Assembly (NCBI RefSeq): GCF_026626635.1
Contig: NZ_JAPNKA010000001.1
Coordinates: 8,974,501 to 9,038,500, forward strand
Length of the DNA stretch: 64,000 nt
Direction: 5' to 3'
From: Archangium lansingense
GTDB taxonomy: Bacteria > Myxococcota > Myxococcia > Myxococcales > Myxococcaceae
The translations under genes and the position numbers were made by a program. The notes under the pieces were generated by a model. The model made no database searches. It was not told where the DNA came from and was given only the letters and a program-made list of their open reading frames with translations. Shown piece after piece: positions 36,258-45,052 of the stretch. Numbering within the stretch: position 1 is the stretch's first letter; each line of letters begins with the position of its first letter.

Positions 36258-36290
36258 GGCCCAGAAATCTCAAGGGGTTGCTGGGCTTTT
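36258..36290 (+). terminator. Terminator downstream of the tRNA-like remnant
   Basis: GCCCAG (36259-36264) pairs with CTGGGC (36281-36286) around a 16-base loop, followed by TTTTCC. It lies just after the tRNA-like 3' end, as expected for a tRNA transcript end, and could also terminate the heparinase-like gene. Confidence 0.6.
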
Positions 36291-36452
36291 CCTTTGCCCC
36301 CGGTTCCTCATGTGCCCTCAGTGTGCCCCTCCGGCGTCTCTGGCCGGTGCGGCGTGGAGCTGGGGCACAGGCCGGTCGAGCTGATTGGGGGAGCCCTGCG
36401 CGAGGATCGAAGAGCTGCAATCCGTCTTGCACAGCACGCAGAATTGAGCGCC

Positions 36453-37403
36453 GTGAAACAGTACCTCGACCGAACCTTCCTCCAGCTGGGGCGTGGCTTC
36501 CAGTTCTCCGTCGAGCCGCCGCCGGCGCTCGCGAGCGCCGAACACCTGGCCAGCCGCGACTCCTGGACCGTGCTCGGCAGCGTGCTTGCACGCGTGCGCC
36601 AGGGCGACCTGCGCGCGGTCGAGGTCCTGCCGGACCTGATGGCGCGGGACGACGCGGCCCTGGTCTGGAACGCCTGCGTGCAGCTGATCGGCTTCGCCGG
36701 GCGCACCTCGTTCATGCTCGACACGGCTGAGCGCTTCCTGTCCCGGCCAGACGATCTGGGCATCCAGTGGAGCATCGGCGACCTGCTGCGCAACGGCTGC
36801 AGCCTGCGCGCGGTGGAGCCCCTGCTGCGGCTGCATGCGGCGGCCACTGACAGGGATGCACGACGGCATGTCGAGCGCTGCCTGTCGACACTGCTGGAGG
36901 AACAGCCGGGCGCGATCGATGACGGCGCCGAGGAGCAGGAGGTTCCGGACCCCGCGTATCCGGAGCCCTTCACCCAGACCATGACGGTGCTGGACCGTGC
37001 CGGCTATGCCGCGCAGGTGCGCGAGGCGGCGGCCGAAGTTGCGTCGCGGTTGGCCTCACGCGACCAGGCGGTGACGGCCGGCCTGCCGCTCGACCTGGAA
37101 GCGCTGGTCAGGCGCCTGCACGAACGCATCCGCTCGGGCGAGCCCAGCGGCTCGCGCATGGAGTGGGAACGCATGTGCTTCGAGGCCAGCACCGGCGTCG
37201 ACTGCACTGCGTTCTACGAGCAAGGGCGACTGCAGCGGCTGGCCGCCCTGGCCATCCTGGAGGACTTCATGGACGCCGGACACGCTGCGGCCTTCGAGCC
37301 CGGCGTGCGCTACTTCTTCGGGCATCGCGTCGATAGCACGCGCAAGGAGACGTCCGAGGCGTGTGTCCCTCTCGTGGGCGGAGCGGTGCCCAGCAATGAC
37401 TGA
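36453..37403 (+). CDS. Hypothetical protein with HEAT-like helices
   Basis: A 316-residue protein not recognised. It is helical, with repeat-like pairs (RAVEVLPDLMARDDAALVWN, LRAVEPLLRLHAAATDRDA) and no signal peptide or membrane helix. It lies directly after the tRNA-like remnant and is therefore a candidate island gene. The start GTG at 36453 is approximate; a longer frame begins at 36294 but its first 50 residues overlap the terminator region and look non-coding. Proteins of this shape are sometimes immunity proteins, but no toxin is adjacent. Confidence 0.6.
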   Translation: MKQYLDRTFLQLGRGFQFSVEPPPALASAEHLASRDSWTVLGSVLARVRQGDLRAVEVLPDLMARDDAALVWNACVQLIGFAGRTSFMLDTAERFLSRPDDLGIQWSIGDLLRNGCSLRAVEPLLRLHAAATDRDARRHVERCLSTLLEEQPGAIDDGAEEQEVPDPAYPEPFTQTMTVLDRAGYAAQVREAAAEVASRLASRDQAVTAGLPLDLEALVRRLHERIRSGEPSGSRMEWERMCFEASTGVDCTAFYEQGRLQRLAALAILEDFMDAGHAAAFEPGVRYFFGHRVDSTRKETSEACVPLVGGAVPSND

Positions 37404-37461
37404 CGTTTGTGACACAGTAGGACTACGGGCAGGCTCAAATAAGTATGGAGGAAGGGGGAGC

Positions 37462-38700
37462 CTAACCCCTCTGTCCACTGGGTGGGGACAAGCTCAGGGG
37501 ACCGGCGCCAGCAACATGCGCCGTCCCCAACTGGTACCTCAGCCTGCTCACCAGGAAGAGGAAGCGCACCCCGTAGACGAGGTTCGCGAGCCCCGCCACG
37601 AAGTAGAGGATGCTCAGGGGGCCGACGCGCGGCACCTTGAAGAAGCTCACCCCCACAGTCACGCCCATCGAGATGATGAGCATCCGGCCCACGTGTCTCG
37701 TGGTGTCGGCCAGGGCAGGCGCCGCCCGCATGAGGGACTGGATGAGAAAGCCCATCGCCACGAGGCTGAGCACGAGGGGTAGGTCCTCGAGCATCGGGTG
37801 GCCCAGCAACCCGAAGGACGAGAACGCGAGGACGAACAGGCTGAGGGCGATGTAGGCAGGCTCTCTGGCTCCAGACACCTCCGGTACACGGGCGTACTGG
37901 AAGAGGCTCATGCTGATCAGGGCGAGGGGGATGGGGAACACCGACGTGAAGTGCACCAGGGGGTGCACGTTCGAGAACGCGGCAATGAAAAAGAAGGGCC
38001 AGAGCGAAAGGGCGGACAGGACGGCGAGCGCATACAGGCCTCGGAGCCACAGGGTGAGTCCGCTTGCCGCGGCCTTCCACTCCGACACCTCGGGCTGGGG
38101 AGCCCGCGTGCGGAGCACCTCCGCGTGGGTCAGGAAGAAGGTCCCCGCCAGCAGGACATGGATGGCCATGAACGGCGCCGTAAGAGCGACGAGCACGGTG
38201 GACCGCGCGCTGTGATCGGACAGGAACTGGGCCAGGAGCATCCCCCCGAATTCCAGTGCCGTTAGACCCGCGATGGCCAGGAAGAGGGGCCGAGGAGGAC
38301 GGACCTCGAGCAACAGGCACCCCTGCCACACCGTCAGGAGCATGGCCCCGATGAAGGCTGCGAACGCCAGGGTGATGACGACGGTCAGGATGGAGTCTGC
38401 CAGCCCGCGCTCTCCCTCCGTGCCCTCGGAGAGGAGCATGGAGCCGAGCAAGAGGACGACCTGGACCCCGATGAGCATGACCGAAGCCGCAGCCCCGCGG
38501 CGCACCTTCTCGTTCTCCAGGCGCGACGCGAACCTCAGCAGCCCAAGCGCAAGGAGGGCCGCGGGCAGCAGCTGCAGCACCGAGAACGCGTATGAGACGA
38601 GGGCGGCGAGATGGAGGACGCAGCTGGAGAACGCGCCCAGGAACAGCAGGCGAAGCCCAGAGGCGTAGGGGTCCTGAGCTGAAGAGGCAGGCGACGTCAT
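37462..38700 (-). CDS. Multi-spanning membrane protein, uncharacterised
   Basis: A 412-residue integral membrane protein with about 10 hydrophobic segments (for example LRLLFLGAFSSCVLHLAALV, VVITLAFAAFIGAMLLTVW, ILYFVAGLANLVYGVRFLFL). No transporter or enzyme motif was recognised. The ATG at 38700 has AGGA seven bases upstream; longer in-frame sequence before it is unconvincing. It has no operon partner. Confidence 0.7.
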   Translation of the reverse strand: MTSPASSAQDPYASGLRLLFLGAFSSCVLHLAALVSYAFSVLQLLPAALLALGLLRFASRLENEKVRRGAAASVMLIGVQVVLLLGSMLLSEGTEGERGLADSILTVVITLAFAAFIGAMLLTVWQGCLLLEVRPPRPLFLAIAGLTALEFGGMLLAQFLSDHSARSTVLVALTAPFMAIHVLLAGTFFLTHAEVLRTRAPQPEVSEWKAAASGLTLWLRGLYALAVLSALSLWPFFFIAAFSNVHPLVHFTSVFPIPLALISMSLFQYARVPEVSGAREPAYIALSLFVLAFSSFGLLGHPMLEDLPLVLSLVAMGFLIQSLMRAAPALADTTRHVGRMLIISMGVTVGVSFFKVPRVGPLSILYFVAGLANLVYGVRFLFLVSRLRYQLGTAHVAGAGPLSLSPPSGQRG

Positions 38701-38800
38701 GGGGATCCTGGGGCAGAGAGGGAGCACCCGTGAAGCGGCCGGTACCTTACCCGTTGCGATGCCGTCACGTACGCCAGCACCTTGCATCTGCCTCCACAGC

Positions 38801-38822
38801 TGACCTGTCAGTGACCTGTCAG
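38801..38822. repeat. Tandem TGACCTGTCAG repeat upstream of the membrane protein gene
   Basis: Two exact 11-base copies (38801-38811, 38812-38822) lie about 100 bases upstream of the ATG at 38700 and 90 bases upstream of the divergent gene at 38913. Each copy contains the inverted pair CTGNC-like TGAC/GTCA. The core resembles the repeats at 32360. A binding site for a regulator is possible. Confidence 0.45.
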
Positions 38823-38912
38823 CACCGCAAGCTGACACACGAAGGGCTGCAACTTAGAGTGAATGCCCAACGATTCCTCAACCAGGTCGAGTTCTTCTGA
38901 GTGGAGTGAGAG

Positions 38913-39215
38913 ATGAAGTCTCGTGAATTGGTTCGGCTGGTATTCGAGGGCGGATGGAATGCGGGGGACGAGGTCGATACCCCCATGCGTGGGTATCGCA
39001 GCCATGTCTGGGCTGAGCTTGCGGATGGAAGCCGCCACAGGATGACGTTTTATGACGTGACGAGGTTGGCCCAGACTCTCGAGGACGACTCCCAGGCGGG
39101 GAGACCATTCTTCGCGGAGCCGGGACTCGTCATCCTCACGGAGGTGACGTTGCCCAACATGGAGGCCGCGGCCAGAACCCTGGCTGCGGAAGGGTTCTTC
39201 GAAGAGCAACATTGA
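38913..39215 (+). CDS. Small hypothetical protein
   Basis: A 100-residue soluble protein of unknown function: MKSRELVRLVFEGGWNAGDE, DGSRHRMTFYDVTRLAQTL and a C-terminal LPNMEAAARTLAAEGFF. The alpha/beta pattern is compact and coding-like. GGAGTGAGAG precedes the ATG. No partner gene is adjacent. Confidence 0.6.
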   Translation: MKSRELVRLVFEGGWNAGDEVDTPMRGYRSHVWAELADGSRHRMTFYDVTRLAQTLEDDSQAGRPFFAEPGLVILTEVTLPNMEAAARTLAAEGFFEEQH

Positions 39216-39328
39216 GCCGATGAAGCGGCGGCCTCCAGCCGTGCGCCCGGGAGTGGGGCAAGACTCCTACGTGCTGACGACCGTCAAGGTTCTCGGCTGG
39301 CGCTTGCCGTAGTGCGTCCCGCGACCAG

Positions 39329-39361
39329 AGTAACCTCCCAAGTAATGCCCGGGAGGTTACT
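39329..39361. terminator. Strong hairpin between convergent genes
   Basis: An 11-base-pair perfect stem (AGTAACCTCCC with GGGAGGTTACT) and an 11-base loop lie in the 230-base gap between two convergent genes. There is only a short T run, so it may act as a bidirectional or Rho-assisted terminator. No other feature was seen in the gap. Confidence 0.55.
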
Positions 39362-39445
39362 TCGCCCGTTCAGTCCGTCGAGCCCCTTCGACCGGCTTTT
39401 TCAGCAACCTGCCAGGACGAATGGGAGGCCTGTAGGTCTGTCAGC

Positions 39446-40702
39446 TCATCCAACGTTCTGGAGCGGCGCCTGACCCATTGCCGGCGTGAGCAGCTTCGTC
39501 GCATCCACACTCCACGGCGCATCCCCCTGGGGCAGGACCGCGATGCTCGCGGCGTTCGGGTACGCCGGTGTGGTGGCGAAGTTCAGCGAGTTCAGATCGA
39601 TCATCGTGAGGAGCCCGCTGAACGCAGACATGAAGTAGTACTTGCGATGGGTGTGATCGCGCACGCTCGTCCACATCGTGTAGTCGCCGTACGTGGTCGT
39701 GTACGAGGGCGGCGTCGTGGCTGGGGTGCCCGTCGTGGACTGCGAGTTCACCTTCGTCTGCAGCAGCATCCCGTACGGCGTCCCCATGCAGATCTGCGTG
39801 AGTTGCAGCGCGACCATGACCGCGGTCTGCTCCGAACCGGCGAAGCCGGGCGGGTTCTTCGACGGCGGCGTCGTCGGGAAGACGCCTGGCGCCGGCAGCC
39901 AACCCGTACCATCCGCCGGGAGCTGGCTGATGCCCTGGGAGAGGATCGTTGCCCTGACGAATCGCGAGGCGGACAGCGAGTCCCCGGGCAGTCCGACCAG
40001 ACCGCCTCCGACGGGATTGCCGGCACCCGAGGTGGAGGTGCCGTTGCCGACGAGCGTCAGATTGAAGTAGTTCTTGACGTTCGTCAGCTGCCAGTCATAG
40101 GTCGGCCAGTTGGTCAAAACGGCGTTGGTGCTCGGGTAGACGATGGTCTTGCCCTCGATGAACTCGATGACGGCGCTCTGACCGGTGCTGTCCGTCACGA
40201 TGTAGTGCAGCGGGATATAGTACGGCTGTCCCGGCGCAGGCCCCACGACGGTGATCGTCTTCAGGGCTGCCGTGAAGTCATCGACCGACGCGAAGTTGCC
40301 GAGGATCCACGCAGGAAAATCCAGGAAAGACACCTGGGTCCCCTTCGTCCCACTCCCAAGGGCTGGGTACATGGTATCGGGGGCGAGCCACAGCCCTCCG
40401 ACGGACAGCCCCTCGCTGTTGATGCCGTCGTTGAAGGTCGGCAGAGATGTCCAATTGCTCCCGGAGGGGGCGATTCCCACGAAGCCATAACGATTGGTCC
40501 ACTGGAGCGTCGTCCACCCCTTGACTGCCGCGACGGGATTGACCGCTTGCAGCGGCCAGGACTGGTTGCTCGGCATGACGTAGACGCTCTGCTCGATTAT
40601 TCCCGGCATCTCCAGCGCTCTCGCGCTCACGAACGTCTTCGTCAGATCCGGGGGGCTCTGATTGGGATTGGAGGGGACTCCGATCAGCAGGTTCGTGCAC
40701 AT
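39446..40702 (-). CDS. Choloylglycine hydrolase / penicillin V acylase family protein
   Basis: A 418-residue Ntn hydrolase of the linear-amide family. Met is followed by Cys2, the nucleophile after Met removal (MCTNLLIG). Other conserved parts are SARALEM, GINSEGLSVGGLW, and LTNWPTYDWQLTN with the Asn of the oxyanion site. No signal peptide precedes Cys2, so it is probably cytoplasmic. Family members cleave bile salts, penicillin V or acyl-homoserine lactones; the substrate here is unknown. GAGG lies 7 bases before the ATG. It is divergent from the broken MBL gene. Confidence 0.86.
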   Translation of the reverse strand: MCTNLLIGVPSNPNQSPPDLTKTFVSARALEMPGIIEQSVYVMPSNQSWPLQAVNPVAAVKGWTTLQWTNRYGFVGIAPSGSNWTSLPTFNDGINSEGLSVGGLWLAPDTMYPALGSGTKGTQVSFLDFPAWILGNFASVDDFTAALKTITVVGPAPGQPYYIPLHYIVTDSTGQSAVIEFIEGKTIVYPSTNAVLTNWPTYDWQLTNVKNYFNLTLVGNGTSTSGAGNPVGGGLVGLPGDSLSASRFVRATILSQGISQLPADGTGWLPAPGVFPTTPPSKNPPGFAGSEQTAVMVALQLTQICMGTPYGMLLQTKVNSQSTTGTPATTPPSYTTTYGDYTMWTSVRDHTHRKYYFMSAFSGLLTMIDLNSLNFATTPAYPNAASIAVLPQGDAPWSVDATKLLTPAMGQAPLQNVG

Positions 40703-40948
40703 TTTGGGGCCTCTTTGGATGATCGTTCGCCGCTATGCGCGACGCCCCATCGTATGTTGGAGCGGGCCGCCCTGCACGAGAATAGCCTCGGCTCCTTTCC
40801 GTTCCAGATTGATAAAACATTTTGATATAGGTATTCCCCGCATCCAGCCGGCCGCCGACGCCCAAGCCGGACTGTAACTCTTACATTTGAGACCAGGCGG
40901 AAGTTGAAACATAACGCGGACGATTCCACCCTCACTTGGAGACTCCCG

Positions 40949-41490
40949 ATGAAGCTGCGTACTTCCCCCTGGCGTGCCACGGTCGCCGCGGTCCTCACCG
41001 CCGTGAGCGGCGCCGCGCTCGTGCCCACCACCGCCCAGGCCGCCGCGCCCCTGGTCAAGACCCAGGCGCCGGGCTACTACCGCATGATGCTGGGCGACTT
41101 CGAGGTCACCACCCTGTCCGATGGCACCCTCGAATTGCCTTTGGACAAGATGCTGACCAACATCAAGCCTGCCCAGGTGGAGAAGGCATTCGCGCGCGCG
41201 TTCCTCGAGACGCCCGTGGAGAGTTCGTTCAATGCCTTCCTCATCAACACCGGCTCCCAGCTCGTGCTGGTGGATACGGGCGCCGGCAACCTCTATGGCC
41301 CGACACTCGGCAAGTTGCTGACGAACCTGAAGGCAGCCGGCTATCAGCCGGAGCAGATCGATGCCGTGCTCATCACCCACCTGCATCCGGATCACATGGG
41401 CGGGCTGATGACTGGGGACAAGCGGACCTTCCGGCATCCGAGGGCAAGGGCTACGTCTTCGTCCCGGCCAACTACACCACGAAGCAATAA
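40949..41490 (+). pseudogene. MBL-fold metallo-hydrolase, internally deleted and frameshifted
   Basis: The gene starts with a signal peptide (WRATVAAVLTAVSGAALV, cut near AQA) and the N-terminal half of a metallo-beta-lactamase fold: FLINTGSQLVLVDTGAGN and LITHLHPDHMGGLMTGD. After TGDKRTF the frame loses homology. In the +1 frame the typical C-terminal end EGKGYVFVPANYTTKQ follows at once and stops at 41490. About 120 residues including later metal ligands are missing, so the enzyme is dead. The deletion joint is near 41430-41438. The intact relatives are secreted hydrolases, some of them lactonases. Confidence 0.8.
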
Positions 41491-41542
41491 CTCCGCGGCT
41501 CACCGCGGAGTGAAGAGGGAGCCTCCGGTGAGGCCCCCTTTT
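41490..41542 (+). terminator. Two hairpins with T run after the MBL pseudogene
   Basis: A 9-base-pair perfect hairpin (ACTCCGCGG, loop CTCA, CCGCGGAGT; 41490-41511) is followed by a second one (GGGAGCCTC, CGGT, GAGGCCCCC; 41517-41538) and TTTT. The second is a standard Rho-independent terminator. Confidence 0.75.
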
Positions 41543-41662
41543 CACCACCAGGAGGTCGCCCGGAAGAAGCGCTGAAGCTGCTGGAGTCGGTCGAGATCTA
41601 CCGAGCGCGGGCCCGGGAGCGGAATAGCTGAGGTGTCCATCAACGAGCGTGCGCGGGAACAG

Positions 41663-42085
41663 CTACGGCACGATGGTGGTGCACTGGAAGTTGCGCTGAG
41701 CCGACGCCGTGGCGCCCAGGGAATCCGTGACGGTCAGTTGCACCTGGTTCGGCTTGCCGATGGTGCTGATCGTGCAGGTCCCCTCGATTCGGGTGTTCGG
41801 GGAAGTGCCGGACACGTAGGCGATGGTGACGTAGCTGTTGGACGTCCAGGTGAACGTATAGGGAGGCGTTCCACCGTTGGCTCCCCCGTAGCACCCGAAG
41901 TAGCCGTTCCCCATATTGGTGCAGAGCGCGATGCCTGCGGTCAGCGTCGTCAGAGCCTGCCCCCCCTCCTGGAGGGCCTGCGTTTCAGCCATACCCGGGG
42001 TCTCCTCCATGGGACCGCCACAGGCTACCGAAATCACAGACGCCGCGAACATTGCCGGAAGGTGGACGCGCTGGAGCCTCTTCAT
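41663..42085 (-). CDS. Small lipoprotein
   Basis: A 140-residue predicted lipoprotein. The signal (LPAMFAASVISVACGG) places Cys22 at the cleavage site. The mature part has a beta-rich, immunoglobulin/PKD-like pattern (GTPPYTFTWTSNSYVTIAYV, VQLTVTDSLGATASA) and four further cysteines. Function unknown; it is probably surface-attached or periplasmic. Confidence 0.68.
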   Translation of the reverse strand: MKRLQRVHLPAMFAASVISVACGGPMEETPGMAETQALQEGGQALTTLTAGIALCTNMGNGYFGCYGGANGGTPPYTFTWTSNSYVTIAYVSGTSPNTRIEGTCTISTIGKPNQVQLTVTDSLGATASAQRNFQCTTIVP

Positions 42086-42206
42086 GGACTACCCCCTGTG
42101 AAATAGCTGGAGGCGGGATGATAGGGCGCGGGCGCATTCGACTCAACCTGGGAGCCGCGACAGTCGACGAATGACGGCACCGTCTGGGCCACCAGATGCG
42201 AGGGGC

Positions 42207-43829
42207 TCACCTCATCCAGCGGGATGGGGGGAACAAGATCACCTCGCTCTCGTCTTCCCGTTTCCGCAGGTGCTGGGTCGAGTCGTGCGCCTTGTGCTCG
42301 ACGTACATGCGGATGAAGCGCCGCACGGGGGCCGCGACCGCCAGTACAGGTCCCAACGGTGACGCGGGGTGGCCGAGCGCCTGCAGGAAGTGTCTCTTCA
42401 GGGCCGCCGCCACCGCGCGGACGCTCGGAGCCGGCCGGGACAGAGCGGCGAAGAGGTCGTCCTTCTGCTGCTGGGTGAGCGGCGGCATTTCCGCCAGCCC
42501 CAGCGCCGCTTCGGCGAGCTTGAGCGGGCTGACGACGACAAGCTCGTCGCTGTGCGCGATGCGCCTCAGCTTGGTCCCGTGGAGCTCTTCATCCGTGATG
42601 AGCGTGACCTGGACACGCGCTCCCCGCTTTCGCTTGAGCGTGGGGTAGCGCACCCGCAGGTCGGTCTTCTCGAAGAGGTCCTCGAGCAGCGACGCCCGCC
42701 GTGCCACATGCTGCTCCTCATTCAAGAGGTCCAGGATGAGCTGCTCGAACCACGGTCCCACGGTCTCCGACTCTCCCAGCATCTTGTCCAGCCGGAAGCT
42801 CGCGGGAAGCCGGTTCATCGCGCGGAGGTTCGTCTCGAACATCGAGATGACATGCCGTGCCCATGACGCTTCCAGCCGCGCCTGCGACTCCGGGGTGTCC
42901 AGCACATACCAGACGCCCCAGTGCCGGGCGGCGAACGCCTGGCTCGGGCGGAACTGCGGGACTCCCGGGCTCTCGATGAAGAGTCCGGCGCGCGATGGGA
43001 CCTGGGCACCGGGCTCGGCTGAAGGTGGGGCCTGATGAATCACCTCGCGTGCCCGGAAGACCTGCTGCGGAGGCCGCACGTCATGGGCGAGTTGCTTGAG
43101 CAGTTTCGTCACCAATACGCGCCGGAACGGAGGAGGTGCACCCCTGTGGATGCGCTCCCAGTAGCTATCGAGGGTGTTCGGCGCCAACAGGCTGGAGCAC
43201 TCCTCGAGCGCGGGCTCGGGTGCGCCGCGCTCCCACGACGATTCCAGCTCGAGCAGCAGGGGCTCGGCCCGGCTCAGGTACACCCCGGGCTCTACCAGGG
43301 GCGGTGCCGGAGCCGGAGCCCGCGATGAGGGGCGTGGAGGCCTCTCGCGTCTCACCGGGACCCACCTCACGACAGGATGCGCGCCCGGCGAGGTCTTCAG
43401 CGGCACGTCCTCCGGGGCTCGCGGTGCCAGCAACCCCCCGATGAGCCAGTCCTCGATACGCGCGCGGTCCTCCGGCAGGAGTTCGAGCTGCGCGCGGCCG
43501 CAGAAGTGGATGACATTGCGCGCGAACGTCTGTGCCAGCTCGAGCACGCTCATGTTCTCCGGCCGTACGGGGATGGAGTCCGTTCTGTACATGATGCCCT
43601 TGAGAACCAGGCACACGCTTTCGCGCGAGATACGCTCGCCCCCGGCGACGAGCCGATCTCGAACCACCTTCGAGGTGGAGTTCAGGTGGAATGGATGTTC
43701 GCCCAGCGTCGCGGCGAGGATCTGGAAGAGCACTGCGAATTGCCGCTGGCTGAGCGGCGGCGTTCCCGTGACCTGCTGCACGCGATGCTCGATGCTCTCC
43801 GGACCGGGGCCCTCGCCGCGGCTCGTCAT
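42207..43829 (-). CDS. Uncharacterised protein, 540 residues
   Basis: A soluble 540-residue protein not recognised. The first 100 residues are helical and could be a winged-helix-like module (LNSTSKVVRDRLVAGGERIS). A Pro/Arg-rich linker (about 160-190) follows. The C-terminal half has mixed alpha/beta sequence (RHWGVWYVLDTPESQARLE, VQVTLITDEELHGTKLRRIA). The ATG at 43829 overlaps the stop of a tiny lipoprotein gene (ATGA, 43826-43829), so both are probably made together. Confidence 0.65.
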   Translation of the reverse strand: MTSRGEGPGPESIEHRVQQVTGTPPLSQRQFAVLFQILAATLGEHPFHLNSTSKVVRDRLVAGGERISRESVCLVLKGIMYRTDSIPVRPENMSVLELAQTFARNVIHFCGRAQLELLPEDRARIEDWLIGGLLAPRAPEDVPLKTSPGAHPVVRWVPVRRERPPRPSSRAPAPAPPLVEPGVYLSRAEPLLLELESSWERGAPEPALEECSSLLAPNTLDSYWERIHRGAPPPFRRVLVTKLLKQLAHDVRPPQQVFRAREVIHQAPPSAEPGAQVPSRAGLFIESPGVPQFRPSQAFAARHWGVWYVLDTPESQARLEASWARHVISMFETNLRAMNRLPASFRLDKMLGESETVGPWFEQLILDLLNEEQHVARRASLLEDLFEKTDLRVRYPTLKRKRGARVQVTLITDEELHGTKLRRIAHSDELVVVSPLKLAEAALGLAEMPPLTQQQKDDLFAALSRPAPSVRAVAAALKRHFLQALGHPASPLGPVLAVAAPVRRFIRMYVEHKAHDSTQHLRKREDESEVILFPPSRWMR

Positions 43830-43996
43830 AGCCTCACACTCGACTGGTCGAGCTCGATATAGGCCAGCCCATGGTTGCCGGTGAGCGCGAGTCCCGAGCC
43901 ATCCCTGCGCGGTTCCTCCTCTTTCTTCGGCTCGGGGCAGCCGAACAGGAGAACGAGTACGCCCAGCACGGCGATGCGGCCAACATGGATGGTCAT
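43826..43996 (-). CDS. Very small lipoprotein
   Basis: A 56-residue predicted lipoprotein: hydrophobic IAVLGVLVLLFGC with the lipid Cys at about residue 20, then a charged linker (PEPKKEEEPRRDG) and a short tail. The ATG at 43996 has GGAGG upstream. It overlaps the 540-residue gene by 4 bases, suggesting a shared function. Confidence 0.62.
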   Translation of the reverse strand: MTIHVGRIAVLGVLVLLFGCPEPKKEEEPRRDGSGLALTGNHGLAYIELDQSSVRL

Positions 43997-44428
43997 CGGG
44001 GCCTCCAGGGGCAATGAAACGTATCCCAATTCCGGGTATGACGGGGCCTCTTCGGCGTATAAGACCCCGCGAGGGTGTCAAAGAATCAATGGAGCCACCT
44101 CCAACTCCACCGGCTCGGCCCACTCCTGCGCATAGCGACCCTGGTCTTTGACACCGATTCCGGAATTCTCCTCACCCAGCCGGCCGCCGACGCGTTGGAC
44201 AGCGTCGACGGTTGCTGAGCTGGTGTCTGACGAATGCGAGAGCGTGGACTGCCTGAGCCCATCATCCAGCGCCACTACGGATTCTATTGCGACATTCGAG
44301 ATGGGCAGCTCGGCGGGGTGACCACCGAATCACTTTTCAATGCACCGCATGCTCCAGCCGGCAGAAACGAGTCTGGCAGCGAGAGGGGGGAGGCGGGTTT
44401 CGGGCCGCACCGCCTGGAAACCCGGAGG
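43997..44428. other. Gene-poor stretch upstream of the small lipoprotein gene
   Basis: About 430 bases with no supported gene. The left end should hold the promoter of the lipoprotein/540-residue gene pair. A short plus-strand frame from 44234 starts with protein-like residues (IIQRHYGFYCDIRDGQLGG) but soon turns into unlikely sequence; it may be a gene remnant. Confidence 0.4.
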
Positions 44429-45052
44429 CTACTGCACGACGAGGCGGAAGGGGACCACGAAGTTGATGGTGGGCTTGACGATGGGCGTCGCGGGCAGAGT
44501 GTCCGCCGGAGGCACGCCCTGGACCTCATTCGTGTAGTTGGTGCAAGCTCCCGTGCTGTCCCGGTAGGACTTGCTCTGGACCGTCGTGGCGGTGAACGTA
44601 TCGGGCAGGGTCCGGAATGTATCGGGGGGATCGCCAGCTATCGAGAACACGAGCCGGGGCATGCGGCTTACGGAGAGATATGCAGTGCCCGTGCAACCGA
44701 CGCCGTCGTAGTAGATGGAAACCGATTGCTTCAGGATATTCCCGGTCGACTCATCCAGGCGCCAGATGAAGCCCCTGGAATCGAAATAGGGCACCGCGTC
44801 TTTCACGCTCACTCCCGGGCCGATCAACGTGTTGTTCGCATCCCGCCACACGGCGACGGGGAGCGAAGTGCCGGCGGGACTCAGGGGGCCCGTGTCTCCC
44901 TTGGGCCCCTGGGGCCCCGTGTCTCCCTTGGGCCCCGTGTCTCCCTTGAGCCCCTGGGGGCCCGTGTCTCCCTTGGGCCCCTGGCTCTCGGTGCAGGCAA
45001 CCAGCCCTCCCAACAGCATCGCTACGGCGAACATCCTGGATTGACGCATCAT
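44429..45052 (-). CDS. Lipoprotein with collagen-like Gly-X-Y repeats
   Basis: A 207-residue lipoprotein. The signal peptide ends in LLGGLVAC with Cys20. It is followed by about 10 Gly-X-Y triplets (GPKGDTGPQG units, residues 25-56). A beta-rich C-terminal domain has two Cys pairs (GVGCTGTAYLSV, DSTGACTNYTN) and a repeated PPDTFRTLPDTFTATT-like stretch. The collagen-like part could form a trimeric stalk at the cell surface. GAGGAGG precedes the ATG pair. Function unknown. Confidence 0.8.
   Translation of the reverse strand: MMRQSRMFAVAMLLGGLVACTESQGPKGDTGPQGLKGDTGPKGDTGPQGPKGDTGPLSPAGTSLPVAVWRDANNTLIGPGVSVKDAVPYFDSRGFIWRLDESTGNILKQSVSIYYDGVGCTGTAYLSVSRMPRLVFSIAGDPPDTFRTLPDTFTATTVQSKSYRDSTGACTNYTNEVQGVPPADTLPATPIVKPTINFVVPFRLVVQ
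44882..44980 (-). repeat. Collagen-like triplet repeat within the lipoprotein gene
   Basis: Tandem codons for Gly-Pro-Lys-Gly-Asp-Thr and Gly-Pro-Gln-Gly-Pro/Leu-Lys give a roughly 100-base repeat with alternating 9-, 15- and 18-base similarity. Such tracts change length by slippage. Confidence 0.75.
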
